A DNA stretch of 64,000 nt from Anaerostipes sp. (GCA_028704435.1 JAQWFL010000012.1:1-64000), one strand, 5' to 3'. Positions 8,598 to 17,266 are shown, counted from the first letter of the stretch. A program made the numbers and translations. The notes: a model not told the origin generated them from the sequence alone.

Positions 8598-9313
8598 AGG
8601 AGTTTTACAGCCATAGTAAGGAACACCCAAACGGATGGGGACTTGCTTGTATCCGAAATGGAAATGTGAATATAGAAAAGGAGCCAAAGCAGGCAGAAAA
8701 AAGTCGTTATTTGAAAGAGCGATTGTCAATTCCAGTGAAAGAATCTGTAGTTCTTGCTCATATACGATATGCAACCATTGGAAATGTAGAATATAAAAAT
8801 TGTCACCCCTATGTAAGACAGGATGACAGTAAAAGAACTTGGACCTTGATTCACAATGGAACGATTTTTGATTTTCCACTGCTCACACCGTATATTGAAT
8901 TTCAGGAAGGGAATACCGATAGCGAAAGGATTCTAATGTTTCTCGTAGATCAGATTAATTATCATACAAAGGTTAAAAATAGAGATTTAACAGAAAGAGA
9001 ACGGTTTGACGTCATTGATTTAGTTCTTCGGAGAATGGCAAAAGGAAATAAACTAAATTTAATCATTTATGATGGAGATGTTATGTATGTGCATACCAAT
9101 TATAAGAATTCACTCTATTATCTGGACATGAAAGAAGGAGTTCTTTTTTCCACAAGACCATTGGATGAAAATGAATGGAAGCCTGTTTTATTTACAAGAC
9201 TTCTTGCCTATCGAAGAGGACAGCAGATTATGACAGGAACCAGTCATAATCAGGAATACATTGAACGAGAGGAAGATGTAAAACACCTCTATCAGATTTA
9301 TTCAGCATTGTAA
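8540..9313 (+). CDS. Class II glutamine amidotransferase (YafJ/EgtC type)
   Basis: A 257-aa N-terminal-nucleophile amidohydrolase. After removal of Met1, Cys2 (MCELFGFSS) becomes the catalytic nucleophile; HIRYAT, IHNGTI and GNTDSE are the glutamine-site motifs of the family. It has no second synthetase domain, like YafJ and the ergothioneine enzyme EgtC, which removes a gamma-glutamyl group. Two glutamate-cysteine ligases follow directly, so a hydrolase acting on a gamma-glutamyl compound made by them is a reasonable inference. ATG 8540 has GGAAGGAG upstream and lies inside the esterase frame, so the two are translationally coupled. The true substrate is not known. Confidence 0.8.
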   Translation: MCELFGFSSRKRCDIGDYLKEFYSHSKEHPNGWGLACIRNGNVNIEKEPKQAEKSRYLKERLSIPVKESVVLAHIRYATIGNVEYKNCHPYVRQDDSKRTWTLIHNGTIFDFPLLTPYIEFQEGNTDSERILMFLVDQINYHTKVKNRDLTERERFDVIDLVLRRMAKGNKLNLIIYDGDVMYVHTNYKNSLYYLDMKEGVLFSTRPLDENEWKPVLFTRLLAYRRGQQIMTGTSHNQEYIEREEDVKHLYQIYSAL

Positions 9314-9323
9314 GGAGTGTCGC

Positions 9324-10706
9324 ATGAAGAGAGAATTAGTAAGAGAAATTATATTTGAAAAATATATTGAACCAACCATGAAGAAAAAGGAAAACTATAT
9401 TGGTGTGGAGATAGAAATGCCCATCGTAAATCTGAAGAAAGAACCTGTTGATTTTATGGTGGTACATCGAATCACAAGAAGATTCATTGGCACATTTGGA
9501 TTTGAAATTCAAGGAACCGATGAAGAAGGAAATGTTTATGCAGCCATAGATAATAAAACAGGAGATATTTTATCATATGATTGCTCTTACAACAATCTAG
9601 AACTTTCCATGGGAAGAGAAAAAGAACTCCATGAGATTCAAAAGAGATTTCAAGCTTACTATGATTATTTGCAAAGTCAGTTTGAACAATATTTTTATAC
9701 ATTAACGGGTATGGGAGTGAATCCCTATTATGAGTACAATCATAATGAGCCAATCCCCAATGGACGTTATCGGATGTTGTTTCATCATCTGAATTCTTAT
9801 GAAAAATACAAAAATGTTCCCATGTATTTTCATCCCTATCCAAGGTATGGAACATTTTCAAGTGCATCTCAGGTGCAGTTAGATGTGGAATATGAAGATT
9901 TGTTGGCTGTCATTGGAACGTTTTCAAAGTTAGAACCAATCAAAGCTTTATTATTTTCAAATTCTGTTTTATTGGGAAAAAGAGAAGACCTTCTTTGCTG
10001 CAGGGACATGTTTTGGGAACATAGCACCCATGGAATTAACTCACACAACATAGGAATGTTTGACTGTGAACTTAATTCTATTGATGATTTGAGAGCTTAT
10101 ATTGAGTCCACTAGCATTTATTGTGTAGAGCGAGGTGATAAATATATTAATTTTTCGCCACAAAAAGTAATGGATTATTTTGAACAAGAGTATGTAGAAG
10201 GGGAATATTATGAAAATGAATCTTATCACAAAATGAAAGTGATTCCACAGTATTCAGATTTACAATATTTACGTACGTTTAAATTTGAAGATTTAACCTT
10301 TCGAGGGACCATAGAATTTCGAAGTGTCTGTTGTCAGCCAATAAAGGACAGTATGGTAGTAGCAGCATTTCATCTAGGATTAAAAGAAAAATTGTATGAA
10401 TTAAAAGAAATACTAGAAAAAGATACAGTGATTTATCATCATGGATATAATGCGGGAGAACTAAGGAAAATATTTAATCGAAGAGAGTTTCCGTCTTTTT
10501 TAAATGAAGAACAAGTGTATCAGCTGGCAGAACGAATTGTAGATTTAGCAAAAGAAGGATTGAAAATACGAGGATATGGAGAAGAAGTATTTTTAGAACC
10601 TTTATATGAGAGAATCTATGAACATACAAATCCGGCAAAAAAGATGTTGTCACTGTTACGTGAACCCAAAGTAGTTATAGAAGAAATTATTCGTTCTTAT
10701 GCGTAA
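9324..10706 (+). CDS. GCS2-family glutamate-cysteine ligase (EgtA/GshA-2 like)
   Basis: A 460-aa ATP-dependent carboxylate-amine ligase of the GCS2 (PF04107) family, which joins the gamma-carboxyl of glutamate to cysteine or a related amine. The metal-binding opening YIGVEIEMPIV, the STHGINSHN segment and the late FRGTIEFRSVCCQP strand carrying the conserved Arg are visible. The start at 9324 follows GTAAGGAGTG, 10 nt after the amidotransferase stop. It is unrelated in sequence to the next gene although both belong to glutamate-cysteine ligase families, so one of them may use a different acceptor. No glutathione synthetase is present nearby. Confidence 0.78.
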   Translation: MKRELVREIIFEKYIEPTMKKKENYIGVEIEMPIVNLKKEPVDFMVVHRITRRFIGTFGFEIQGTDEEGNVYAAIDNKTGDILSYDCSYNNLELSMGREKELHEIQKRFQAYYDYLQSQFEQYFYTLTGMGVNPYYEYNHNEPIPNGRYRMLFHHLNSYEKYKNVPMYFHPYPRYGTFSSASQVQLDVEYEDLLAVIGTFSKLEPIKALLFSNSVLLGKREDLLCCRDMFWEHSTHGINSHNIGMFDCELNSIDDLRAYIESTSIYCVERGDKYINFSPQKVMDYFEQEYVEGEYYENESYHKMKVIPQYSDLQYLRTFKFEDLTFRGTIEFRSVCCQPIKDSMVVAAFHLGLKEKLYELKEILEKDTVIYHHGYNAGELRKIFNRREFPSFLNEEQVYQLAERIVDLAKEGLKIRGYGEEVFLEPLYERIYEHTNPAKKMLSLLREPKVVIEEIIRSYA

Positions 10707-10725
10707 GTGAAAGGTTGGATGTTGG

Positions 10726-12036
10726 ATGAAATTAGATGTAAAGAAACACATAAAACAAGGTAATTTTGGGCTAGAAAAAGAAAGTATTCGGGTAGATGTT
10801 TTTGGATATGGAACTAAAACAAAACATCCTTTTAAAAATAATGCAAAGATGGAACGAGATTTTTGTGAAAATCAGACAGAATTAATTACTGGTGTATGTA
10901 AAAGTGTAGATGAAGTTTTTGAGGAGATGAGCCAACTTCAAAAAGATGCAACACAAATGCTACAGAACTTAGAAACTGGTCCAGAACTTTTATGGCCATT
11001 TTCTAATCCACCCTATATAGGAGAAGAAGAACAGATTCCAGTGGCAAGATATGATAAATCAATGAAAGGAAAAGAAAGATATAGAGAATATCTAGCAGAG
11101 AAATATGGAAAAAAGAAAATGTTGTTTTCAGGGATTCATTATAATTTTTCTTTTTCGGAACAACTATTGTTAGAAGAATATGAAAACAAAAAACAAGAGC
11201 TGTCTTATGAGGTTTATAAAAATGATTTATATTTAGATTTAGCGGCAAAAGTCACAAAATATAGCTGGTTTTTTGTGTATCTTACGGCTGCAAGCCCCAT
11301 CATGGATGGGTCTTTTTTCTATGACGAAATGGCAGGGGTAGACGTGTTCACAGGCTACGCATCTCCAAGATGTGGGGATGGAGGTTACTGGAATCAGTTT
11401 TTACCTGTTTTAGATTTTTCATCCATTGACAGCTACGTGGAAAGCATCCATCGTTATATTGAAGAGGGAAAATTGAAATCTAGTTCAGAATTATACTATC
11501 CAGTGCGTTTGAAACCAAAAGGCTCCAATGATGAAACAAGCTTGCGGCAATATGGAGTCAATCATATCGAACTTCGCATGTTTGATCTAAATCCATTTTC
11601 AAAAGTTGGGGTTATCAAAGAGGATTTAAAATTTGTTCATTTATTATTACTATATTTGGCATCAAAGGAAAAGGAGAAATTTGGTGCAATAGAACAAATC
11701 ATTGCCATTCAAAATGCAAAAGAAGCCGCAAAATTTGATGATAATGAAATTGAGATTCATATTACCTCTGACATGAAGCAACCGATTAAAAGCTGTGCAA
11801 TGAAGGTGTTAAACAAAATGGAAGAATTCTATGAAAAACTTGATATTAAAGATGCAGAGGGGATCATAAATTACCAAAAGGACAAAATAATGATTTTGGG
11901 AAATCGATATGTACAAAGAGTGAAGCGTAAATTTGGACATGATTATGTGAAGAGAGGATATGATGCAGCAAAGGGATATGCCGCAGATTTTTCTTTTTTT
12001 ACCAGGGGTGACACTGGAAGTAATTATGGTGTATAA
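10726..12036 (+). CDS. gshA: Glutamate-cysteine ligase, GshA/GshF N-domain type
   Basis: A 436-aa protein of the PF04262 type I glutamate-cysteine ligase family, corresponding to the first domain of the fused GshF of streptococci and listeria but without the ATP-grasp (glutathione synthetase) half. Motifs include NFGLEKESIRV at the start, FCENQTELIT, FSGIHYNFSFS and the late VNHIELRMFDLNPF. It would make gamma-glutamylcysteine. ATG 10726 follows GAAAGGTTGG, 19 nt after the GCS2 gene. Having two unlinked ligase families in tandem with an EgtC-like hydrolase is unusual. Whether the product remains gamma-Glu-Cys or is modified cannot be told from the window. Confidence 0.82.
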   Translation: MKLDVKKHIKQGNFGLEKESIRVDVFGYGTKTKHPFKNNAKMERDFCENQTELITGVCKSVDEVFEEMSQLQKDATQMLQNLETGPELLWPFSNPPYIGEEEQIPVARYDKSMKGKERYREYLAEKYGKKKMLFSGIHYNFSFSEQLLLEEYENKKQELSYEVYKNDLYLDLAAKVTKYSWFFVYLTAASPIMDGSFFYDEMAGVDVFTGYASPRCGDGGYWNQFLPVLDFSSIDSYVESIHRYIEEGKLKSSSELYYPVRLKPKGSNDETSLRQYGVNHIELRMFDLNPFSKVGVIKEDLKFVHLLLLYLASKEKEKFGAIEQIIAIQNAKEAAKFDDNEIEIHITSDMKQPIKSCAMKVLNKMEEFYEKLDIKDAEGIINYQKDKIMILGNRYVQRVKRKFGHDYVKRGYDAAKGYAADFSFFTRGDTGSNYGV

Positions 12037-12077
12037 TTAACATTCAATGAACCTAATGAATGAAGGAGATAGAAATC

Positions 12078-12557
12078 ATGGAGAAAATCGCAAGTTTTAC
12101 AATTGACCATAATAAATTACTGCCAGGAGCTTATGTATCAAGAAAAGATTATGTGGGAGATCATGTTGTTACCACATTTGATTTAAGATTTACTGCACCA
12201 AATCGTGAGCCAGTAATAAACACAGCAGAGATTCATACCATTGAACATCTTGCTGCCACATTTTTAAGAAATCATAAAGACTTTAAAGATAAGACCATTT
12301 ACTTTGGACCTATGGGATGTCGTACTGGATTTTATCTGCTTCTTGCAGGGAATTATGAGTCAAAGGATATTGTTCCACTGCTAAAAGATATGTTTCAATT
12401 TTGTGCAGATTTTCAGGGAGAAGTGCCAGGGGCATCAGCAAAAGACTGTGGAAACTATCGAGACATGAATTTGCCAATGGCAAAGTATATTGCAAAGAAG
12501 TATGTAGTGGAAGTGCTAGATAATATTACCGAAGAAAGATTAGTGTATCCCCAATAG
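12078..12557 (+). CDS. luxS: S-ribosylhomocysteine lyase LuxS
   Basis: A 159-aa LuxS, which cleaves S-ribosylhomocysteine into homocysteine and the AI-2 precursor DPD. The iron/zinc ligands His53 and His57 in EIHTIEHLAA, the third ligand Cys124 in AKDCGNY, and catalytic Cys81 in GPMGCRTGFY are all present. Length is normal. ATG 12078 has TGAAGGAGATAG upstream; the frame opening at 12060 overlaps that ribosome site and is rejected. Its position behind gamma-glutamyl-cysteine ligases fits sulphur recycling: homocysteine can be turned toward cysteine or methionine. Confidence 0.96.
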   Translation: MEKIASFTIDHNKLLPGAYVSRKDYVGDHVVTTFDLRFTAPNREPVINTAEIHTIEHLAATFLRNHKDFKDKTIYFGPMGCRTGFYLLLAGNYESKDIVPLLKDMFQFCADFQGEVPGASAKDCGNYRDMNLPMAKYIAKKYVVEVLDNITEERLVYPQ

Positions 12558-12573
12558 GGAGTTGAGGTAACTT

Positions 12574-13443
12574 ATGAGATATGAAGGAATCGTATATCGA
12601 CCGCCAAGTGAGGCGTATAGCCTGATTGTGCAGGTAACCATTGGATGCAGCCAGAACACATGTGCTTTTTGTAGTATGTATAAAGATAAAAAATTCAGAG
12701 TCAGAGATGTTGAAGATGTAATAGAAGATTTTGCAATTGCAAGGGCTACTTATTCTAATGTAAGCAAAATATTTTTGGCAGACGGAGATGCATTAATATG
12801 CAATATGGATGACTTGAAAATCATATTAGAATACATTCAAGAACATTTTCCAGAATGCAAACAAGTGACTTGTTATGGGTCACCGAAAAGTATATTGACA
12901 AAAACACAGGAAGAATTAAGTACTTTAAAGATGTTAGGACTTTCCATGGTGTATACAGGGTTAGAATCTGGCAATGCCAAGGTATTAAAAGATATGGAAA
13001 AGACAGCATCTCCAGAAGATATGATTCAAGGAGCAGACAAGATTCATAAGGCGGGAATTCGACTTTCTGTTACAGCAATTTCTGGACTAGGTGGAAGAGA
13101 TATGTGGCAGGAACATGCCATAGATACTGGAAAGGTACTTTCAAAAATGAAGCCAGAATATATAGGATTATTGACGTTGATGGTGGAACCAGAGGTTTTA
13201 CTTGAGCAGAGAATCAAAGAGGGAAGATTCCAGCTACTGAATCCTTGTGACATCTTAATTGAGACAAAATTAATGCTTTTGCATATGGATTGCCAAGGAA
13301 GTATTTTCCGTTCCAATCATGCATCTAATTATGTAAATCTTAGTGGAACATTAAATCAAGATAAAAATAAAATGATAGAAGAATTAGACCAGGCTATTCA
13401 AGGGAATATTCATTTAAAATCAGAATGGATGCGTGCATTGTAA
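12574..13443 (+). CDS. Radical SAM protein with CX4CX2C cluster motif
   Basis: A 289-aa radical SAM enzyme. The 4Fe-4S motif is GCSQNTCAFCSMY, that is C-X4-C-X2-C rather than the canonical C-X3-C-X2-C, a spacing I recall in an uncharacterised clostridial family with the same NTCxFCxMY context. The SAM-binding glycine strand and a TGLESG motif (around 130) follow, and there is no obvious second Fe-S domain. It is 16 nt after luxS and most likely the last gene of that operon, ending in the terminator at 13442. Substrate unknown. Confidence 0.78.
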   Translation: MRYEGIVYRPPSEAYSLIVQVTIGCSQNTCAFCSMYKDKKFRVRDVEDVIEDFAIARATYSNVSKIFLADGDALICNMDDLKIILEYIQEHFPECKQVTCYGSPKSILTKTQEELSTLKMLGLSMVYTGLESGNAKVLKDMEKTASPEDMIQGADKIHKAGIRLSVTAISGLGGRDMWQEHAIDTGKVLSKMKPEYIGLLTLMVEPEVLLEQRIKEGRFQLLNPCDILIETKLMLLHMDCQGSIFRSNHASNYVNLSGTLNQDKNKMIEELDQAIQGNIHLKSEWMRAL

Positions 13444-13482
13444 AAAAGTAAAGGTATATCAAAATGGTACCTTTACTTTTTT
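13442..13482. terminator. Bidirectional terminator between the radical SAM gene and the LacI gene
   Basis: A-rich arm AAAAAAGTAAAGGTA pairs with TACCTTTACTTTTTT. The two genes converge here, and the A6/T6 flanks let it work for both strands. Confidence 0.85.
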
Positions 13483-13490
13483 ATTTGGAA

Positions 13491-14609
13491 TTACTTATTT
13501 CTTGCTTTGTTTGTAGAGTCGCGAATGATTAAAGTTGGTTTATATTCGATTCGGATAATATATCGACTGTTTTCATCGGAAGATTCGTCCCATTGTATTT
13601 TTTGGAGTAATGTTTCAAATGATTTTTTCCCTTTTTCCTCCATATAGTGTTCAATGGATGTGAGAGAAATTGGTAAAAATCTAGATGGGAAATCATTGTC
13701 AAAACTGCATACACTGAAATCCTTTGGAATGCTGTATCCATTTTTTAAAATTGCATCAATTATACCATAGGCAACCATATCATTGTTTCCGATGAATGCG
13801 GTAATGTTGTCTAAATTCCGGTTTTCCAGACATTCTTGGCAAAGATTGTAACCAACCTCATATTCAAGAGATAAATTATTTCGCTCATATTCAGGACTGA
13901 TTTTCTGCTCTCTTAAAATGACGCTATAATTCTCGTTCATAGAATTTTTTTTGAAGATATTTTCAATGCCTTGTAAACGCTGATAACGCATGGCAAGTGA
14001 GATATCTGGGTTAATAGTTGTAGTTAAAAATGCAATATGACGATGACCTAGTTCGTATAAATGTTCTGCTAGTAGAACGCCAGCAGTATAATTGTTTGTT
14101 TCAATGACGTCAAGGTTAGAAGAGGAGGCTTTGTCTCCAATCATAACAATTGGAAAAGTTTTTGCAATCTTTTCAACATAATCAAAGTTATTAGGCATCA
14201 TTGTAAAGATAATTCCTTTTACATTCATATCAATAACATCTTGAATCATTTCTTTTTCATGATTTTTATCTCGAAAAGTTGTCATAATAATCGTTTTATA
14301 ATTATTCTTGTATGCTGCCGCTTCGATGGATTGTGCAATCATAGAGTAATAAGGATTGTAGATGTTTGGGCAGAATACAGCCACAATGTTTTTGGCAGAT
14401 CTTGATTGATGAAATTTACGAATTGTATCATCTTTTTCTTTTGTTTTAAATTTATAGCCTAATTCATTTGCAACATGGAAAACTTTTTTTATAGTTTCCT
14501 CTGTAAAGGAAACATCATGTCTTTTATTTAATATCATAGAAACTGCGGAAATTGATACACCGGTTTTTTCAGCAATATCTTTCATGGTTATTTTCTTATA
14601 GTTTGCCAT
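13491..14609 (-). CDS. LacI/GalR-family transcriptional regulator
   Basis: A 372-aa repressor. Residues about 6-55 form the LacI helix-turn-helix and hinge (TMKDIAEKTGVSISAVSMILN), followed by a periplasmic-binding-protein-like effector domain from about 65 on (NIVAVFCPNIYNPYYS). The start is preceded on the minus strand by AAAAAGGAGAG. It is divergent from the phosphodiesterase and MHS transporter genes, which are its probable targets. Two copies of an identical all-AT 14-bp palindrome lie in the 235-bp gap, one close to each gene, fitting auto- and divergent control. Effector probably a sugar or glycerophosphodiester-related compound; this is inference. Confidence 0.88.
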   Translation of the reverse strand: MANYKKITMKDIAEKTGVSISAVSMILNKRHDVSFTEETIKKVFHVANELGYKFKTKEKDDTIRKFHQSRSAKNIVAVFCPNIYNPYYSMIAQSIEAAAYKNNYKTIIMTTFRDKNHEKEMIQDVIDMNVKGIIFTMMPNNFDYVEKIAKTFPIVMIGDKASSSNLDVIETNNYTAGVLLAEHLYELGHRHIAFLTTTINPDISLAMRYQRLQGIENIFKKNSMNENYSVILREQKISPEYERNNLSLEYEVGYNLCQECLENRNLDNITAFIGNNDMVAYGIIDAILKNGYSIPKDFSVCSFDNDFPSRFLPISLTSIEHYMEEKGKKSFETLLQKIQWDESSDENSRYIIRIEYKPTLIIRDSTNKARNK

Positions 14610-14629
14610 AAAACTCTCCTTTTTTTATT

Positions 14630-14643
14630 ATTAAAATTTTAAT
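14630..14643. promoter_or_regulatory. AT palindrome, proximal to the LacI gene
   Basis: ATTAAAATTTTAAT, a perfect 14-bp palindrome about 20 bp before the LacI start on the minus strand. The same 14 bases recur at 14777-14790. Candidate operator. Confidence 0.5.
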
Positions 14644-14773
14644 AGTATTATTCATAATAGACAAAAAATCAATATAAATATGTTCATATACATGAAGTTT
14701 ATTGAAAACAATTAAAATAAATTGAAATAGTATAGAATAAGACGTAAAATTTAAATAAAGAAACAAACATATT

Positions 14774-14793
14774 TTAATTAAAATTTTAATTAA
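14774..14793. promoter_or_regulatory. AT palindrome, proximal to the phosphodiesterase gene
   Basis: A perfect 20-bp palindrome whose 14-bp core (14777-14790) is identical to the copy at 14630. It lies just upstream of a possible -10 (TATAGC, 14796-14801), where repressor binding would block the divergent promoter. Confidence 0.5.
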
Positions 14794-14844
14794 GTATAGC
14801 ATAAGTTTAATATTGATTCAACGAAAAGAAGGAGGTTTCAGTAT

Positions 14845-15720
14845 ATGAAAATTATTCAAATTTCAGATTTCCATCTAAGGGGAGATGGAAAGTTATCATT
14901 CCAAAAAGCTGACACGAAACAAGCACTAGATCAAACAGTGGAATTCTTTTGTAATCTAAAATCCTATGATTTGCCAGAATATTTTGTGGTGACAGGAGAT
15001 TTGGCAGAGGGAGGAATGAAAGAGGGCTACGAACTTCTTAGACAAGGACTAGATCAATTGCCACGACCATATTATATTGTTCCAGGAAACCATGATAAAA
15101 GAGATTTCTTTTTAGAAATGTTTCCAGAACATGCACCAGTAAAAGAAGATATTAAGCCTTATATTTGTTATACCTTAGATGATGGATCCATTCGTTCCAT
15201 TATTATAGATACCTGTAGGGAAGGGTGTCATTATGGAGGGTTGACAGATAAAGTGGCAGAATGGTTAGAGGGGAAAATCATAGAGTATCCAAATAAACCT
15301 ACATTAGTATTTACACATCATCCTCCATTTATTACAGGGCTTCCTGCAATGGATGAGGAGTTTGCACAGGCAGACCGATTGATGGAAATACTCAAAAAGC
15401 ATAAAAATGTACGACTTTGTTGTGGGCATATGCATACAGGTATGTTCACAAGCTGGAAAGGGATTCCTTGTGTTACATGTCCATCAATTGCCATGCAGAT
15501 GGAAGTGGATTTTAGAGGAAAAAATAGTCCAGATGTTACAGAGGTAGAAGCCATGGATAACTTTAAGGGAGGAGGAGATCGGTTCTTTTTAGGAAATCCA
15601 GGGTATTTAATTCATGACTTACAAGGAAATCAAATTAATACTCATAGTATGTTAATACCAACAGGTGCAAGTTACTCAGGACCATGGCCATTTAAGTATT
15701 ATGAAGGAGAAGAGGATTAA
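14845..15720 (+). CDS. GpdQ-like metallophosphodiesterase
   Basis: A 291-aa calcineurin-type binuclear metallophosphoesterase. Metal-site motifs are in order ISDFHLR (D-X-H), VVTGDLAEGG (GD), VPGNHDKR (GNHD), FTHHPPF and GHMHTGM (GHXH). Over its length, including the C-terminal SGPWPFKYYEGE segment, it resembles the class III phosphodiesterases CpdA and GpdQ, so a glycerophosphodiester or cyclic nucleotide could be the substrate. ATG 14845 follows AGAAGGAGGTTT. It forms a two-gene unit with the MHS transporter under a divergent LacI regulator, which favours a catabolic over a signalling role. No signal peptide. Confidence 0.78.
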   Translation: MKIIQISDFHLRGDGKLSFQKADTKQALDQTVEFFCNLKSYDLPEYFVVTGDLAEGGMKEGYELLRQGLDQLPRPYYIVPGNHDKRDFFLEMFPEHAPVKEDIKPYICYTLDDGSIRSIIIDTCREGCHYGGLTDKVAEWLEGKIIEYPNKPTLVFTHHPPFITGLPAMDEEFAQADRLMEILKKHKNVRLCCGHMHTGMFTSWKGIPCVTCPSIAMQMEVDFRGKNSPDVTEVEAMDNFKGGGDRFFLGNPGYLIHDLQGNQINTHSMLIPTGASYSGPWPFKYYEGEED

Positions 15721-15749
15721 GTAAATGGATATGAAAAGGAGGAGTTATT

Positions 15750-17060
15750 ATGGAAGAGAAAAATAGTTTAAGGAAAATAGCAGCAGTTACTTTATTTGAA
15801 AGTGCGGTGCAATGGTATTGTTTTTTGCTATATGGAACTGCAGCAGGAACTGTATTTGCTAAAGTATTCTTTTCAAACACAGGAAATGCAACGACTGCTT
15901 TAATTTTATCTTATATGTCATTTGCAATTGGATACATTGCGGGACCATTTGGCGCAGTATTTTTTGGACATATGGGAGATCAAAAGGGTAGAAAAGTTAC
16001 AATGTATGTATCACTTTTAATGATGGGAATTTCAACCTCGATTATAGGGCTTCTTCCATCAGCTGCAAGTGCGGGAGTTTGGGTAGTTATTGTGTTACAA
16101 ATTATGAGACTGTTCCAATGTTTCGGAAGAGGTGGAACATGGGGTGGTGGAATTTTAATGGCATATGAAAATGTACCAGAAAATAAACGTGCATTTTATG
16201 CTGCAATTCCACAGATTGGTTTACCAATTGGATTTGGATTATCTTCTATTCTAATTGCAATTCCAACATTACTTTTGCCAGAAGAAATATTTTTTACATG
16301 GGGATGGAGAATTCCATTTTTATCAGCAATTATTTTAACTCTTATTGTTGTATATCTTAAGGGCAGCATGATGGAAACAGAAGACTATAAAAAGGCACAG
16401 AAAAAATTAGAGGAACAAGAAGCACAAGGAAAGAAACAAAAAGTTGGATTTGTCCCAATGGTAAGAGGTTATTGGAAGACATTATTGCTTGGATGTGGAA
16501 CAAGATGGGTAGATGGTACTTTCTATAATATCTTTATTGTATGGATTCTATCTTATTGTATTGGTTGGCTTGGAATGCCATTGATTCAAACTTACATCAT
16601 TACAATTGTAGCTTGTATCTTTAAAATACCATTTACTTTATTCGGGGGCTGGTGTGCAGAAAAATTAGGAAAAACAAGAACTTTTGTCATTGGTGGTTTG
16701 GCATCAGCAGTTCTTAGTATTCCTACATTAAAGGTAATTGAATGGAGCAATGGTAATTTAGTTTATACCATCATAGGAATTGTATTAGGATGGAGTATTG
16801 CTTACAATCTTATATGGGCAGTTATTAGTTCTTTATGGTCTTCCTATTTTGAAACTGAAGTCCGTTACTCAGGAATTTCGTTTGTATACCATGTACCAAG
16901 CTTTTTAGTTGCTGGTATGGTACCAACCATATGTACCTTGCTAATTAATTATGGAAATGGAGATACTATTTATGTAGGTATTTATTCAACTATAGTTGCA
17001 TTAATTAGTGTGGTTTGTGCCTTGGCATTAAAGAGGAGACATGACAAAGGAAAGCATTAA
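15750..17060 (+). CDS. MFS transporter, metabolite:H+ symporter (MHS) family
   Basis: A 436-aa major-facilitator protein with about 12 helices. The loop motif GHMGDQKGRKVTM between TM2 and TM3 and the opening FESAVQWYCFLLYGTAAG are typical of the MHS branch (ProP, ShiA, KgtP), whose members take up organic acids, betaines or shikimate. ATG 15750 follows AAAAGGAGGAG, 29 nt after the phosphodiesterase stop, so it is cotranscribed with it. A joint role in importing and hydrolysing a phosphodiester or its product is inferred. Substrate not predictable. Confidence 0.82.
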   Translation: MEEKNSLRKIAAVTLFESAVQWYCFLLYGTAAGTVFAKVFFSNTGNATTALILSYMSFAIGYIAGPFGAVFFGHMGDQKGRKVTMYVSLLMMGISTSIIGLLPSAASAGVWVVIVLQIMRLFQCFGRGGTWGGGILMAYENVPENKRAFYAAIPQIGLPIGFGLSSILIAIPTLLLPEEIFFTWGWRIPFLSAIILTLIVVYLKGSMMETEDYKKAQKKLEEQEAQGKKQKVGFVPMVRGYWKTLLLGCGTRWVDGTFYNIFIVWILSYCIGWLGMPLIQTYIITIVACIFKIPFTLFGGWCAEKLGKTRTFVIGGLASAVLSIPTLKVIEWSNGNLVYTIIGIVLGWSIAYNLIWAVISSLWSSYFETEVRYSGISFVYHVPSFLVAGMVPTICTLLINYGNGDTIYVGIYSTIVALISVVCALALKRRHDKGKH

Positions 17061-17085
17061 AAGTGCTTTAGGGGATATATAATTT

Positions 17086-17130
17086 ATGAGATACAGAGAA
17101 CATGAAATGTAACAATGTTCTCTGTATTGC
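17086..17130 (+). repeat. 45-nt hairpin repeat, copy 1
   Basis: Matches the segment at 23171-23215 at 39 of 45 positions. The stem ACAGAGAACAT pairs perfectly with ATGTTCTCTGT. One difference pair between the copies (A-T here, G-C there) is compensatory. There is no strong T-run, so it is not a classic terminator. Confidence 0.65.
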
Positions 17131-17155
17131 TATATATAAACAAGAAGAAAACAAG

Positions 17156-17183
17156 TTGATTTTTACTGATAGTATCTTATAAT
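17156..17183 (+). promoter_or_regulatory. Promoter of the RpiR regulator gene
   Basis: TTGATT at 17156-17161 and TATAAT at 17178-17183 with a 16-bp spacer. Confidence 0.55.
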
Positions 17184-17227
17184 AAAAATAAGGAGTGTTT
17201 TCTTTTGTTATACGAAAAGGAGGCACT

Positions 17228-17266
17228 ATGGGAGAAGCATATAAGGAACTAATTGGAATCAAGTAG
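17228..17266 (+). CDS. Possible 12-codon leader peptide before the RpiR gene
   Basis: An ATG at 17228 has a strong ribosome site (AAAAGGAGG, 17215-17223, 4 nt before it) and encodes MGEAYKELIGIK before TAG. It lies between the promoter and the rpiR start, 27 nt upstream. It may be a leader peptide or just a decayed start. No homology to judge by. Confidence 0.25.
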   Translation: MGEAYKELIGIK

